From NCBI GenBank assembly GCA_017506865.1, contig JAFCMP010000046.1:62001-126000 (forward strand): a stretch of 64,000 bases of DNA. Direction: 5' to 3'. The notes beneath the pieces are model-generated. The model worked only from the letters and a program-made list of their open reading frames with translations, did no database searches and was not told the origin of the DNA. Positions 12,199 to 34,200 of the stretch are shown one piece after another. The DNA is from Tribonema minus. Lineage: Eukaryota > Sar > Xanthophyceae > Tribonematales > Tribonemataceae. Numbering within the stretch: position 1 is the first letter of the stretch; each line of letters opens with the position of its first letter. The translations under genes and the position numbers were made by a program.

Positions 12199-13534
12199 GA
12201 TTGCTGCCGCCTCTGTCCAGGCTACCTTGATGTCCTTCCTGAAAGCTAAAGCTGGCCAGTCACCGCCTGCAAAAGCACGGGCACAAAGGTTAGAGTGTAC
12301 CAGTCCTCCTTGCCTGGTACAAGCAACACAACTGCGTTGCTGAGCAACGAATTGGTGTCATCGCTTGTGAGGACAATCGTGCACTCCAGTGAGCAGCAGG
12401 GTCAGGTGCAGGAGGAGGCGAGCAGGTCGAACCTTGGCGCGTCGGCGAAGTGCTGAGTGAATGGAAGCGGCTGACCTAGGCGTGAACGTATGATCTCTGC
12501 AGGTGCACATGACGCTTTGCATGATCATGTCAACGGCGCACACGCCGTCCTGCCGGTGGACAAAAAAATCTCTCGAACACAGACGACATCGCGCGTCATC
12601 GATGTGTTCTGTAGATCGCTGATGTGCCAGAGTTTCGCAACCAGCATACGCTCTCACCTGCGCCGCTGCTCCAATGTTCGATGCAATCTGCTGGATCGAC
12701 GCTGTGTTCGGTGATGCTATTATAAAGGGGATGGTTTCTGTTCCAGATCACATCCGAATCAACGGCTCAGCTCAGCAAGAAGTTTTGGTTTGAAGTTGTT
12801 TGGGGGCGTGAGAGGGAGGGGGGGGGGGGGAGTAGGTGAGAGGGGGGGGGGGGGAGTAGGAACTGATTCTGTAGAGACCGATCGACTAATTTATTGGCAA
12901 ACACCTGGGCAAACACCTCATGCACCAACGTTATCACCCGAACCTGTGTTTCAGTTTGATGCACTTTGATGGGGCGAAAAGCCAAGTTGTATCTGTATAG
13001 TGTGGTGCACACTCTGACAGCACATTTGCTCACCATGGTGCAACACCTTCACTACTGTCCGATCAATGGCTTCATTGTTTCTCCGAGAAAGGTTGGCTTG
13101 TCATTTCAAGAAGGATACATGGTCCCGGTGTTCTGGACTGGGGCAGGGATTGGTTCATGTCACCCTGTGGCTGACAGGTGCATGAGCTCATTTGCCACAA
13201 CATCCACCAACTTCAATTTGTGAACTTCGAACACGGCTGCGCCATAGGGCCAGCACAGCTGGCCTCAGTCGTTCACGCCTTACCGCTCTGCAGGATGAAA
13301 TACAAGATGTCTGGGAGGTTGGAATTTCTAAAGGTCGCGTTTGCGCAAGGCATGCAGCCTACTTCGCCTGAAATCTTTAGATCCAGCCAGGAACCAACGC
13401 ATCCCGCCTATACATCTTTTGAATAGTGCAGACAACGGCGGCGGCGATGCGAACACACACGAGCGCGGCCTCTCTGTCAAGTTCCCAATGTGTCTCTGTC
13501 ATTACGCAGGCGCCGGCACCAGCGGCGCCCGGTG
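12199..13534. other. Intergenic: chaperone 5' side and CNOT11 3' side
   Basis: No credible gene seen. It contains two near-identical G-run blocks at about 12815-12860 and must hold the promoter of the minus-strand chaperone gene, but I recognise no specific element. Confidence 0.5.
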
Positions 13535-22993
<9,459 letters not shown>

Positions 22994-25900
22994 AGCTTGG
23001 GCAGCGAGAAGTTAGTCTTGAAGTTTCCGATTTTTGGTGAACGCTCATGTGGTGCAACGATTGTTGTATGTAGTAAGCCATCTGCAGTTTTCCCTCAGTC
23101 TGTACATAGCACCCCCTCTCACAGCGCCTTGCGTGGCTGCTCAACGTACAGAGGCGGTCTGATGCGGGCCCTCCAGTGCAAATTGGAAGGCAAGGCACGG
23201 TCTACACCAAGACGGCGAAGGTCTGAGAGAGAGTAGGCGCAGATACTGCGAGAACTAGAAGGATCAATTATCAACCGCCTTGCACGACGAAGCAGCTGGA
23301 GAGGGCCAGAGCTGTAGGTTGCGAGTTGCAGGGCAGGGCGGAGGCGGGCGGCAAGGCGGAGAGAGGGTGCTGCTGGGGCACTCGGAGCTACAGACGCAGG
23401 CGTCGTGGCCAAGTGGCCGGTGGAGCCGTGTCTTCTGTACCATGTCGCAGCAGATGCGGTGCCAGCACCTGACACATATGAGCGGTGCAGCAGCATGTGG
23501 TTTTTCCAGCCTTGTTTAGCCATCGACCAGCGCACGTAGGCATGGCAGAACATGGCGGACAGAGGTACAGCAGTTCACCTGTACCCGGCGCTACTGCAGC
23601 TGGCGGGACTTCAGCGAGGGTGGCTGCCGGGGCGCACACATCACAGCAGCTGGAGCAGGCGCCGGAATGGCGACGTCGTGCCTGTTCCCTATCTCAAGGC
23701 GGACGACATGCGCCTGTGCAGCAGAGCTGGCACCGCGTTGTGGGGGCATATATGGTGGTGATCACACCGTCAGAGTACGCGGGCCAGGTACTGGCGGCAG
23801 CACTTGGGGAAAGCCCCATTGACAGTGCCGCCAGTGGCAGGTTGCCAATCAAGTGATGGACTTGCTCTGCAAGCTGTTGAGCGACGACCGCCGTGCACCG
23901 CGCCGCAGCAGTGAGCAGTCCCCGTAACTGACAGCCTACTTGCTGTGACAGCAGCCTGCGCATTCCCAGGCGGCCTAGGTGTCAGCTAATGGTGCAAATC
24001 ATGTGAGGATACAACACTTTCGCCGATGGAGCGAACCAGGCTGCAGCGAGAATGGGCGCACTTGTGAGAGAAGACTTGGATGAGGGTCAAACTGAGATGC
24101 GCGCTTGGACAGCTGCTCTCAGTACTGATGAGCAGAGCTACCTTGTAAGTCTTCTCCCATTGTCGGCTGTTTATCAGTGGCGAATGGCGAGCGAATCATG
24201 GCCTGGTGACGGACGGTGGAGCACCGCGCTTGCGCAACGGCGCAGCGCATAGCGCGGCATGGATTCCGTACTCATGCGCATTGTGGATTGCAGCAGAGAC
24301 GTTAGTGCGTCCATGGGTTTGGAAAACGAACGCACTTCGGTACGGTGTGTGCAGTTTGTGCCGATGGCAGTTGGGCACTTCTACTATTGGCGAGCTCCTG
24401 CAAACCACTACTTGACCCGTGATGAACGTGAGCAGGCGACATCTAATTTATAGGCTTCATTTGATTGACGGGGCACTTAAGCGCAGCACTGCGCAGGCAA
24501 GCAAACGCTTTGAAAGCTGCTGCAGGGCATGAACCCAGGATTCCGCAGCGGCGCACGTAATTGAGTGTCTGCGTGTGGCTGCCATGATGTGCAATTCACC
24601 TACAGCAGCCAGCAGCTAGCAATAGCACACTCATGCACCAACAAATGCAGTATGGCCCGTAGTGCTCGTTAAGTGCCCTGGTGGTGTGTGCTCCCCATGC
24701 GCTCTGCCGTTTTGTGCTGCACGCGTGTGTTCAAGCATGGTACTACTTGTCAATTTGCAGGGCAAGCGCAAGAAGGGCAGTGCATGTGGGCGTAGCGCCC
24801 GCCCAGGCTCTCGTCGGCCTGTTTCGCAAAACAGCGTTGTGCAGCGCTGAACTCGTCGGCGAGGGTGCAGGGTGCTGCGGTGGCTTACACTGGCTCCTGC
24901 CCAGTACAGTGTAGTAAGGGATGTCCAGCAGACAGAGAGGCAAGTCAACTTCAAGTGCTGGAGACCAAAAACAACGTGGAGAGTGTGTGATTGGCATGTT
25001 CCGTACATGTTGTTCAGCCATGTCACTGCCACCCAGCACATGGGATGGGGGATTTTGGAGGGAATTGGGGGGATTTTGTGTTCAGCAGCAAAAGCCAACT
25101 GCCAAGAGCCTGCGCAACGGTTGGGAAAGTTGACGCGCCACTTGTGAACTTCAGCTTGAGCTACCTCATAAGTATCTTGCTGGTGACTTGACCTCTCAGC
25201 CACAGCGCTTGTAAAAACGTGGACATGGCTTACCTGGAACCCACTCTGCGCAATATCCTGCTGCACACTGGCAGCTCGCGGTGTGTCAGCCCAAAAGAAA
25301 CTGTGAGCAGCTGGTCAGACATCTTCAACACGTTGGCTGCATATGTGGTGCCCGTCATGTTGAGGACTGTTGCACGGTAGCAATGACTCAGAGGTGATTG
25401 TGAGAGCAGCAATGGTGGTCGATGACGAGCATGATGGCATGCACCCAACAGGATGAGAACAGGTTCGGTTCAAAGTTATCGCGAAGCCCGAAATATGGTG
25501 CCGGCCTCTTAATAAGCTGTTTTTGGCAGCGGTATCCTTAAATCAAACTGACCGGTACCCGTCGTGCACAGCGGCCTGTGAGCATGGACCCAGGAAGAAC
25601 ATGTGAGTCTAGCCCTACGAGTTTCGTTAATGCTGACTGATCAGGCTGGCGGCGTGCAGGGCTTGTGCAGGGCTTTGAGAGGCTTGTTTTTTATGCGCGA
25701 TCTTTTTTGAAAATCACCGCCAATACGGCGGTGATACCGAGCAACTCTCGCTATATAGGTGACCTCGAGGCCACACTCGTCATCATTGCCACGTCTCCTC
25801 CCGCCTGCAGCCGCGGATCCATTCCAGCAGGCCTCTAAGGCGTGCAAGCAGATCTCCAACAGAGAGGTACGTGCTGCTGCTGTACCGCATTTTTCTGTGC

Positions 25901-26112
25901 CGAGCGAGGCAGCGCGATTGTTTTTCACTGCTTGTCAGAGCATTGGCTTGGCCGCTTTTGTTTCTGCAGCACTCTGTTGTCCTTGTGTGTCCTCTGTGTG
26001 TAGCATGTTCGCGTTGTGATCCCAAGCCTGGACGGTTGCATCCTCACTGAGTCTACACCAGCCCTTTTCGCGAAACCTGATCCATTGAATCAATAGCGCA
26101 ACGCGTGCGAAG
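22994..26112. other. Gene-poor stretch between CNOT11 and the MYND gene
   Basis: About 3.1 kb between two divergently transcribed genes, of more moderate GC than the coding parts. I recognise no protein. The longest open frames (for example 24631-25266 minus, 211 codons) lack any familiar motif. One frame at about 24005-24453 plus looks protein-like but is split by a TAG. Promoters of both neighbours should lie at the two ends. Confidence 0.5.
24005..24453 (+). pseudogene. Protein-like reading frame split by a TAG, unidentified
   Basis: A single frame runs from about 24005 to TAG at 24451-24453 with one internal TAG at 24250-24252. The halves read, for example, MGALVREDLDEGQTEMRAW and CVQFVPMAVGHFYYWRAP, a balanced amino-acid mix unlike the Arg/Ala/Cys-rich shadow frames elsewhere. 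No family recognised. It could be a dead gene, a mobile-element remnant or chance. Confidence 0.25.
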
Positions 26113-27054
26113 ATGGCAGGCAACATGTACAACGACGAGAAAGGCTTCTGCTACTGCATGCAGCACCGCCGAGAGCTCTGCCACGACTGCGCCGTGGATC
26201 ACAGGTAATACTGTGCTGCTACTATGCAGGCCACGCTGCGTCAACATGTCACTTCAGGTTTCGAAAATGTTGCCTCGCCTGCCTGGCATCACCTCGTGCA
26301 GCCCTTGTTGTGCTTCGATTTTGTGCATTGAACTAGTATCTGTGAGGGCACACCCGCCTTGCCTCTCGAGCTCGGTCACGTGCTGACGCCACGCCGGGCC
26401 ATCTTGCACTCCTTCAGGTCAACGAATGCGGTGATGCGAGGGGAAGACTACGATGAAGTCATGGCGCGCCTCGACCGCGCAGGGGAGGCCGAGATGCAGG
26501 CCATGTATGAGGAGCACAGAGCACGCAGCGACACGGGCCCGCTCATATGGGGCGGCGCGGGGACACAGTCCCTGTACGACGCCGTCGCCGCCGCGCCGCC
26601 GCGCGGCCGCTGCAGCCACTGCGCCAAGGAGGGCTCCACCAAGAAGTGCGGCAAGTGCAAGAGCGCGTGGTACTGCAGCCGCAAGTGCCAGGTGGCATCC
26701 TGGAAGACGCACAAGGCCACGTGCCGCAGGCTCAGCACCGGCGCCGCCACGGCTGATGGCAGCACTGGCGGCGGCGGCGGCGGCGGCGACGGTAGCAGCG
26801 GCGGCGCCGCCAGTGGCGGCGGCGGCGGCGGCAGCAGCAGCAGCGCGCGGCCGCACGTCATCTCGTGGAAGACGCTGGAGGCGCTCGGCGGGGCGTGCAC
26901 GGCGGACAACCAGGTCCTGGAGCTGCGCGTGATGACCGCGCCGCTGACGCTGCGCTCCGTCGTCAGCGCCAAGGACAGGGCGGGCGACGTGCGGACGGTG
27001 GCGTTCTACTGCGCGGCGCCCGCGGGGCTGCGCGCGGGTGCGGTGCTGCGCTGA
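26113..27054 (+). CDS. MYND-type zinc finger protein
   Basis: Exons 26113-26204 and 26418-27054, joined in phase 2 by a GT-AG intron. 243 residues to the first stop. The N-terminus MAGNMYNDEKGFCYC plus CMQHRRELCHDC forms a small Cys/His cluster found in plant and algal MYND proteins. The MYND finger (about 85-121) has the full Cys/His set: CSHCAKEG, CGKCKSAWYCSRKCQ, WKTHKATC. A Gly/Ser-rich linker of about 50 residues follows, then a conserved C-terminal region beginning HVISWKTLEALGG. MYND fingers bind proline-rich peptide ligands, so a protein-interaction adaptor role is likely; the partner is unknown. The frame stays coding after the TGA at 27052-27054 (see next feature). An upstream Met is not available in frame with a splice-compatible exon. 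Confidence 0.85.
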
Positions 27055-27147
27055 CGCGCGCCGCGCTTCCACCGCTTCCTGGACGGCCAGACGGGGGCGC
27101 GCATAGAGGACGGTGACCTGGCTAACGTTATGGTCACGGACGCGTGA
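27055..27147 (+). other. In-frame continuation of the MYND protein after TGA
   Basis: Thirty codons directly after the TGA read RAPRFHRFLDGQTGARIED and on to VMVTDA, then TGA. This looks like the natural C-terminus, since related proteins from memory have Trp at the stop position (LRW then PRFH-like). It may be a TGG-to-TGA change, readthrough or a sequencing error. Confidence 0.6.
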
Positions 27148-28269
27148 GGCGACGATGTACACGTGTGGGGTGTGGGCGAAGCGGCAGGAGCTGTATGCGC
27201 GACGCGTGTCGCGTTTTTGTTGTTGTTTAAGCCAGTTTTTTCATGAAACTATCCCGGCAAGCGCGCCGGGAACCGTGTGTGATCGGCCTGAGGTGTCAGC
27301 GGAGGTGCGCAGGTTTGGCAACTTGCTTTGCAGAGCAGGGCCAAAGCCTCAACATACTGTTTGAAGTACATGACGGTCGTCGCCTTCATGCAGCTGCAAA
27401 GCGCTGCGGACTGGCTTGTGGTCTCCATCGTGTGCCCATCTACGCTTGCGCCGCAAGGGTGCAGGAGAGCAATGGCTGCACTGAGTCATTCATGTTCTGA
27501 CAGAACCGTCAAGATGTCAAAGCAGGCCGTGGCTGTATAACAAACAGAGGACCAGGCCTTGAGAAAGGCTGCAGTACGGGCCGTCCAGCCTGTGTGGCCC
27601 GTTTTGGGCTTGTGGCATTCGATGTTGCTTGCGTGTGTATACACTCATGCTGTATCACATGCTTGCCCATTGATTTGAGCACCATGTTCACGCTTGAATG
27701 CACAATGATGGGGGTTTACACAGAGGGACACTGCACAGTCCTTTACTGCCTTGTACACTAATGTCTTTTCACAAATGTCTTGTCCTGCGGCAACAGGTCA
27801 TTTGTACGCTGCCCAGTGCGCATGGTGCACTTGGTGCTGATGAATCAAGGCGCATCTCGTGAGACAAGTTACAGCGGCAGATGTCAGTGAATGTTGTAGG
27901 TGACCATCTTTGACTGACTGCAGATGAGCTCCCAGCCAACGGAGTCCCAAGGCTGCAATGGCGGCTACGCAAGCTGTTCATCCATTCATCCATGGCATGT
28001 CACTGATGCGTTGCAGTCATGACGATGGCACCGCTGGTCACTGCTACGCGACCTGACAACGCAAGTGACTGTCATATACCCAGCATTTCACACATGACAT
28101 GTATCTCGTGATGTCCTACACTGCACCTCATGCGGATGCCTATGACCCCAAGCACACATGCGCAAGCAGCCGTGTCCCCTTACAAAAGCACCAGACACGC
28201 AGCCAAGTCCAAGCATCCGCGGCACCACAGATACAACATTGAACATTGAAGTCGGCGCCCCGCGGAGCG
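27148..28269. other. Intergenic between two convergent 3' ends
   Basis: No gene or repeat recognised in 1.1 kb. The composition drops toward neutral GC. Confidence 0.5.
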
Positions 28270-29974
28270 TCACCGCCGCGTCTGCCCCGCGCGGTTCAGC
28301 AGCGGGTGCGCCATGCTGTCCTTGACGCGCACGGCGCGCTCGCGCAGGCCCTCGGGCTCCGCAGCGCGCCTCAGCAGCGCGGCCGTCCAGCCGTCCACGG
28401 CGCCGCGCAGCGCGCCGGGCGGGAACCGCAGCCGCGCGTCGCGCGCCACGTTGAGCACTGCCTCCGCGGAGGCGCGCGCCCACGGCAGCGCCGTGCGCGA
28501 GTACGCTACGCGCAGGGCGACGACCGCGGCTGCCGCTGCTGTGTCATCATCAGCGGCGGCGGCGGCGGCGGCGGCGGGGACAGAGGCGTCCGAGTCTCTC
28601 GGTTCAGCATCTGGCGGCGGCGGCGGCAAGGACTGCACCATCGCCGTGAGCGTCTTGCAGGCCTGGGGGAGGGCAGATATGAGGGAACACGAACGCATCA
28701 GCGCCGAAAGAGCACTGCTTCTTCGTGTGTGTGACATGTCAGACGTACGACAGTTGAAGTTGTAGGAATGCGACCAACAAGCGAAATACGATTAATAAGA
28801 GATGTGGAACTGCCTGGCTACAGATAGCTTCGCTGCCGCCCAGATTCAAGAGGATTCAGCAATGCCCCGACCAATCACATTTGGGCTGCGGTGTCGGCAA
28901 GACACAAAGCTGGGCTCACAGCACACAATACATTGTGTTCCCAGTCGAGCATGAATACATTGTGTTTCGAGCATGTGAATGTATGTTCGGACATGTTCGC
29001 CCGCTGAACTTCAATTTGCTCTACGACCAATCGGCGACGCATGTCCTGCCCGGCAATCAGTACATCATGGTGCCTGCCAACTCCGCGATGCATACCTTGG
29101 CAAAAGCAAACGAGTCATCCGCCTCCAGCAGCTGCCCGCACAGCCGCCAGCACCCCGCCCACGTGCGCATCGCCGCCACCGCCGCCGCGCTGCCGCCGCC
29201 GCTGTAGCGGCCGCCGCCGCCGCCGCCGCCGCCGCCGTTCGCTATCACCGCCGCCTGGCACGCGTCGGCGAGGTCGAAGGCTAGCTGCTGCAGGTGCGGG
29301 CGCGCCGCCAGCGCGTCTGTCGTTGATGGATCTGACCACGCGTCCATGGTGCGCCGCAGCGCGGAGAGGAACAGCGGCGCCGTGGCCTCGCGGAACTCGC
29401 TCTGAGGTGGGGCGGCGGCGGGAGCGAGAGGCGCGCGCGCGCAGCGTGTGAGGCACTGCATGGCATCAGCTGCACGCGGGCGCAAGTCCGCAACATGAGG
29501 GAAGGGTGACCGATATGAGAGTGAGGCCAACCAGGCATCCCTGCAAACATCTATCATAGGCGTGATGAGTGGCGGTGGCTTCATGACTGCGCTGATCTTA
29601 ATAGGTCACAGCTAGGTTTAAAAAATAATTCATGCACAAGTGCTGATTGAAGTCACCTTCGCCAGAGTGATGGTAAGCGGGACCGCTTTGGGGAGCTTTT
29701 TGGGCTGAGCCAGGAACTTGCACAGCTTGTCGAGGGCGGCTTGCACGTCCATGGTAGGCTTCGCATCACCATCGCCGTCTTCTGTTAATGCTGCTACTGT
29801 AGTTGCTATGGCTCGTGCGGCGGCAGCTTCAGGAGAGCGATGAGGCGGCGGCGGAGGCGGCGGCGGCAAAGATGATGGCGGTGGCGGTGGCGATGGCGGC
29901 GGCTCTTCCTCGGCTTTCACTCGCTTTAAAGCTTGCACGACATCTGCGGACGCGTCATCGCCTTCCCTCTTCAT
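28270..29974 (-). CDS. Conserved protein of unknown function, plant/alga-like
   Basis: Three exons, 29974-29657, 29401-29096 and 28662-28270, all phase 0 with GT-AG junctions, 338 residues and a TGA stop. Residues 1-60 are a basic/acidic and proline-rich leader starting MKREGDDASADVVQALKRVK. LDKLCKFLAQPKKLPKA (about 85-101) then FLSALRRTMDAW and LLEADDSFAFAK (about 197-208) form the conserved helical core. VAYSRTALPWARASAE follows in the last exon after an Ala/Asp-rich linker. The pattern resembles an uncharacterised plant family that I know only as hypothetical proteins. Gly- and Ala-runs are inserted in both linkers. An alternative start 14 codons upstream exists at 30017. No signal peptide or membrane segment is visible. 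Confidence 0.72.
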
Positions 29975-31264
29975 CGCCAACTTTGGTACTTCAACACGCA
30001 CGTGCACTTCAAGCATGACTTGAAGTACCGATGATTGAGAGCGAAAGCAGCTGGCCAGGGTGTAGTGTAGCCAACAGAGGCGACCTGACACCAAGAGACA
30101 TTGCTAGTTGACTCAGCACACATGGTGGCGTCGACAGGTGACTGTCGGCACATGCAAGCTGGGCAGCAGCACCATTCCGAAGTTACTCATGTTCGCTCAT
30201 AGTGCGAGCATGCATCAAGGAAGTGGCCACTAAGCGTTCACTCAGTGGTCGCTTTGAGTGCTCGGTGGATCTACTGCAGTCTGGATTCTTTGAAGTTCCG
30301 TGAACTGCAATTTATCACGTACTGATTTCAATGACATACTTCGAGCCCCATCAATCATGTGTGATTGATACTCTTTCGATTACGACTACTACTTCGACCT
30401 GTAATTGCAAAGCTGCCACCGCAGTAAAAATGGCAAGCTTCGCCATGACTCCCAGTTTCAGTCATCAGCACCGTGCTGATGTTACGTGCATGGGATTGCG
30501 CTGTGTGCCACAGGCTTAGCAGCAGCTGTGGCGTCATTGCGCTCGAACTTGGCAGCTGCCACCACTCCCAGTGGCTCCATATGGTGAGCTCTGCTTGCTG
30601 TTGGCTTGATGTCCAATACTCACTTTTTTAGCAGCGGATTGGACACGCATAACGAGTCATAGTTGACCATTTTTAAGCTTTACCGTACGAGGATGACTTG
30701 CGGATTGCCATTTACATCGTTCGCGAATGATGTACTGATGTGCGTGTTGATGCTCTCACCTCGCACCACGGTCAAGACAGAAGAGTGTGTCTGTAATCAT
30801 GATGCTTCACAGATGTTACACCTGGCTAGTGCTCCTACGGCTTGCACGCAAACTCCACGGCTATCAGCATTGTGATCACGATATTGCCAATGCCGATCCA
30901 TGACTGATGCGGGAGTTGATTGTGAGGTCACATTGCATTCCACACGTGCGATTCGTCGGAGTCACGCCACAGTAAAACGTAAACGGCTGTGCGGGGGGTC
31001 AAGAAGCGCTGCAGGCGCTCACTGTAGTGCCGCAATCGACAGCGGATCAGAATTCAACTGCTGTAGGGCTTGGGGTTAGGCGAAGGTGATGGAAGGCTTG
31101 GCCCTAGTCCTCCTGCAAACTGCAGCCTGTACCTAATCACTGCTGCATATGCATTCTTTACCGGCGGCACGTGCCCTACAAGGCTGACCGTGTTGCGCCA
31201 GTGCAAAATGTCTGCCTGCCGCAATACATCACGGCGCCCCGCATGCACGTGTCTCGTCGCGCAG
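29975..31264. other. Intergenic between divergent genes
   Basis: About 1.3 kb holding the promoter of the minus-strand gene and the 5' part of the plus-strand cyclotransferase-like gene, whose first exon I could not place. A paired ACTTCAAG/CTTGAAGT motif lies at 30006-30028. Confidence 0.5.
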
Positions 31265-34200
31265 CATCATCGGCTTTGGCTCCCTGCTGTCAGAGACCTC
31301 CGCACGGCACACATTCCCCCAGCTGCACGACTTCCACTTTGTGCGCGTGCACGGCTATCGGCGCGTCATGACGCACCCCGGTGAGTGAAGCACCGCTCAG
31401 CAGACCACGACCATGTCGCATGCGGCATGTTGCAGCGCCGTTGCACACCACCAGCGACGGCATCCACTTGTACTGAGAGGGGCATATGGGTGCAGCGTCG
31501 CTGCAGCGTGCGTGAAGCGACGACGCTTGCGCCACAGCCTCTGTTGCGTGGTGGCCCGCAACACATGCAGTTTACGTGACAGGCATAGCGCAGGTCGCAC
31601 AGGCGCTCCCCACATACGACGCAGTGTACAGCCAGCAGCAAAGCATACGTACATAATATTATTCGCATGTCATTATCACGCGCGGAACAACATGAGTGTC
31701 CTTGTTGCAGAGCATGTAGCATGTAATTTGGCTAGGTTTGCTTTCGGGCGCACCAGTATGCAGGGCTGGAAAAATGTTGTATGTCGAAGTTATTGCCTAC
31801 TGCGGCCGCCGGTTGAGCATACGTCTGACACGATTCACCACCGCGCCAGCATGCATGCCGCCGCCGCCGCATGCACCCCGCTGCTCGGACCCACTCATTC
31901 ACATCGAGCGCTGCTGCTGTGGCACTGGCTCCCATGGCACGTGCTCGCGCAGCGCCGGCTCCAGCGCTCTCCTCGCGCATAGAACTGCTGTGACCGTCTG
32001 CACCCAGCAGCAGCGCCGCTGCTCTGCTGTCTGCCGTTTGTTGTCCTGTTCGCAGCGTCCATCTTCTTTCAGCGCGGCATCGCGGAAGTGCTGCAAAGCA
32101 CACCCGCGACTTGTTGAGGAACGCACACATTCAAAAGGGCACCGCCATGGCATGGTGCATGTTCGCGCAGCGCCGCCCGCAGCGCTTGTACTGACCGGCG
32201 GCGCGCTGCCGCTTTTCACGCTGGCTGTGTCCTGTCTGCAGCGTCCATCTTCTTCCAGCGCGGCATCGCGGTGGCAGCCACCAAGGAGTTCAGCAGCCTG
32301 TCCACGGAGGCGCACGAGGGCGCGCACTTTGTGGCGAGCGTCTTCCAGATAGACGGACTCGACCTGGAGGCGTACGTGGAGGTGAGCGCTGCCGCTTTGT
32401 CAGCGCTCAGCGCGTTGGCGCTATTTGAACTTCAGATCTCCCATTGCACCCAGCGAGGTGACCAACGCTTGTTGTTGTTCGCAGTGTTGCTGCTGTGACA
32501 CCGTTCAGCAGAGCTTCGTTCGCCGTGTGTAGATGTGCTCTGAGGCACTGGAGAACAGAAAGTGCTGAGGTTGAACGCTCGTCCCTGCCCGCTCGCGCCA
32601 CAATTGCCAGTCCATACAGACAGACAGTATTTTTGTGATCTGGTCGTAGAGCTGGTGGGCTCTTGAAGCCGCTACAGGTGCGTACAAGGCATCAGTGATC
32701 GGCGGCCTGATGGATAAGAGCACGATACGGCTGACCTTGTACGGCGAGCGCACGTCACACGCAGCACATTGTGAAGAGCGCCTGCACGCGACCAGCGTCC
32801 GTTGAGGTGCTGAGGGGTTCAGCCAGCGGCTCAACTTGCTCATTTTTAGCATGTTTGCTTGTTGTTCCCGTGCGCGCAGAGGGAAGAGGAGTTCGACTTC
32901 ATGTGCGCCGACTACACCGGCCTGGATGACCCATCGGAGACGGGCACGGTGAGCGCCAGAAGTTTATGAAACGCTTTGATAACCCTTCTTGTAGTTCATT
33001 ATAAATATAAATATTTTCGCTTGAGGGGCGAACAATCTCGCCTTCTGCATGGTGAACGCCAGGGGTCCAAATGCACATGACAACCCTTTTCGTACTACTA
33101 CTTTAGTTGCTTTCGCTTGGGGGTCAAACAACCCTGCTGATTCTGCATAGACACTGGTCAAGACGCACGTTTGCTCTCTGTTTCATGCTGTACAAAAACT
33201 TGGCTGCGGCTCAATGTTTCAATGCTCAGCGTGTATCTACGCGAGCCGGTGAGGCGCACTTGCGCAATTAGCATTGCAGGTGCAGTTCTGCACACGTGTC
33301 TCAGCTGTGCTTCTTCCGTGAGCATCGGCGCTCCCCAAATGCTTGACGCCCCCTGATCACACGACATATTTCCTCCTGTTTCGACCGGTTGCCAGCACGG
33401 CACCAAGTCACCACATTGCAGCACGCTACTCTTTTCACTCTACCGCCTTATCATGCGCTGCCCGTTTCTGCCGCCGCTGCCGCCGCCGCCGCCTCCCGCG
33501 CCGTCGCGCCACCAGGGCCTCATGTGCGCGCGATCGACAGACGCGGCGTACCTCGCGCGGTGGGGGCAGAGCATTATGGACGAGCGTTATGGCGCGTACG
33601 GCATCACCTCCGTCTGGGATGCGTGGCATCCGGGGTCCGGCATACTGCCGTGCCCCGTTTACCTGCGGCACTGCATGCTGGCGGCGACGGCGCAGGTGTG
33701 TATGGAGGGTGTGCTGCCGGCGCTGAGGGCTGTCTCAGCAGTGCCTGCCTGAGCGCTGCTGCGGCGCTGGCCATGTCAGTGCCCTCAAGGGGCGAAGCGC
33801 GATATATTGTGGTTTGCGCGCGTGTGGGCAGGCGGTGACTGCCGGAAGCGCGTGCGCCCTGCTCACGCGTCGCCTCGAGACTGTAGCGATGCTATCTTCT
33901 GCGCATGTGACCTTGACACGGGAGCGATGGCGCAGGTGCATTTCACGAGGTTCACGCAGTAAATGAGGTGTAGAAGTGCCCAAATGATCCCTGCAGCCAT
34001 GTGCCACTAGTCGTATCTCGAGCAGCAATCTGCGGCATTGTGCCTCTCAAATTGCCTGCGCACTGCCACGCTTGGAGCGTGCTGCGCCAGCAACATTGCG
34101 GCGCTGGTCTGGCTCTGCTCCGCGTCTCTCCCGGCATTGCGCCGCAGTGTGCCTCCGCCGCCGCATCGCGCAGCATGCAGTGCGCAGCCCTGACCGCGCA

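Noticed and set aside
12420-12445. tRNA B-box-like GGTTCGACC on the minus strand
   Set aside because: No T-stem pairing and no A-box at the right distance.
24631-25266. 211-codon minus-strand open frame
   Set aside because: No motif recognised and no splice context; kept only as part of the unassigned 22994-26112 stretch.
26419-27162. 247-codon minus-strand open frame opposite the MYND gene
   Set aside because: Arg/Ala-rich mirror of GC-rich coding sequence; the plus strand has a real zinc finger and a spliced upstream exon.
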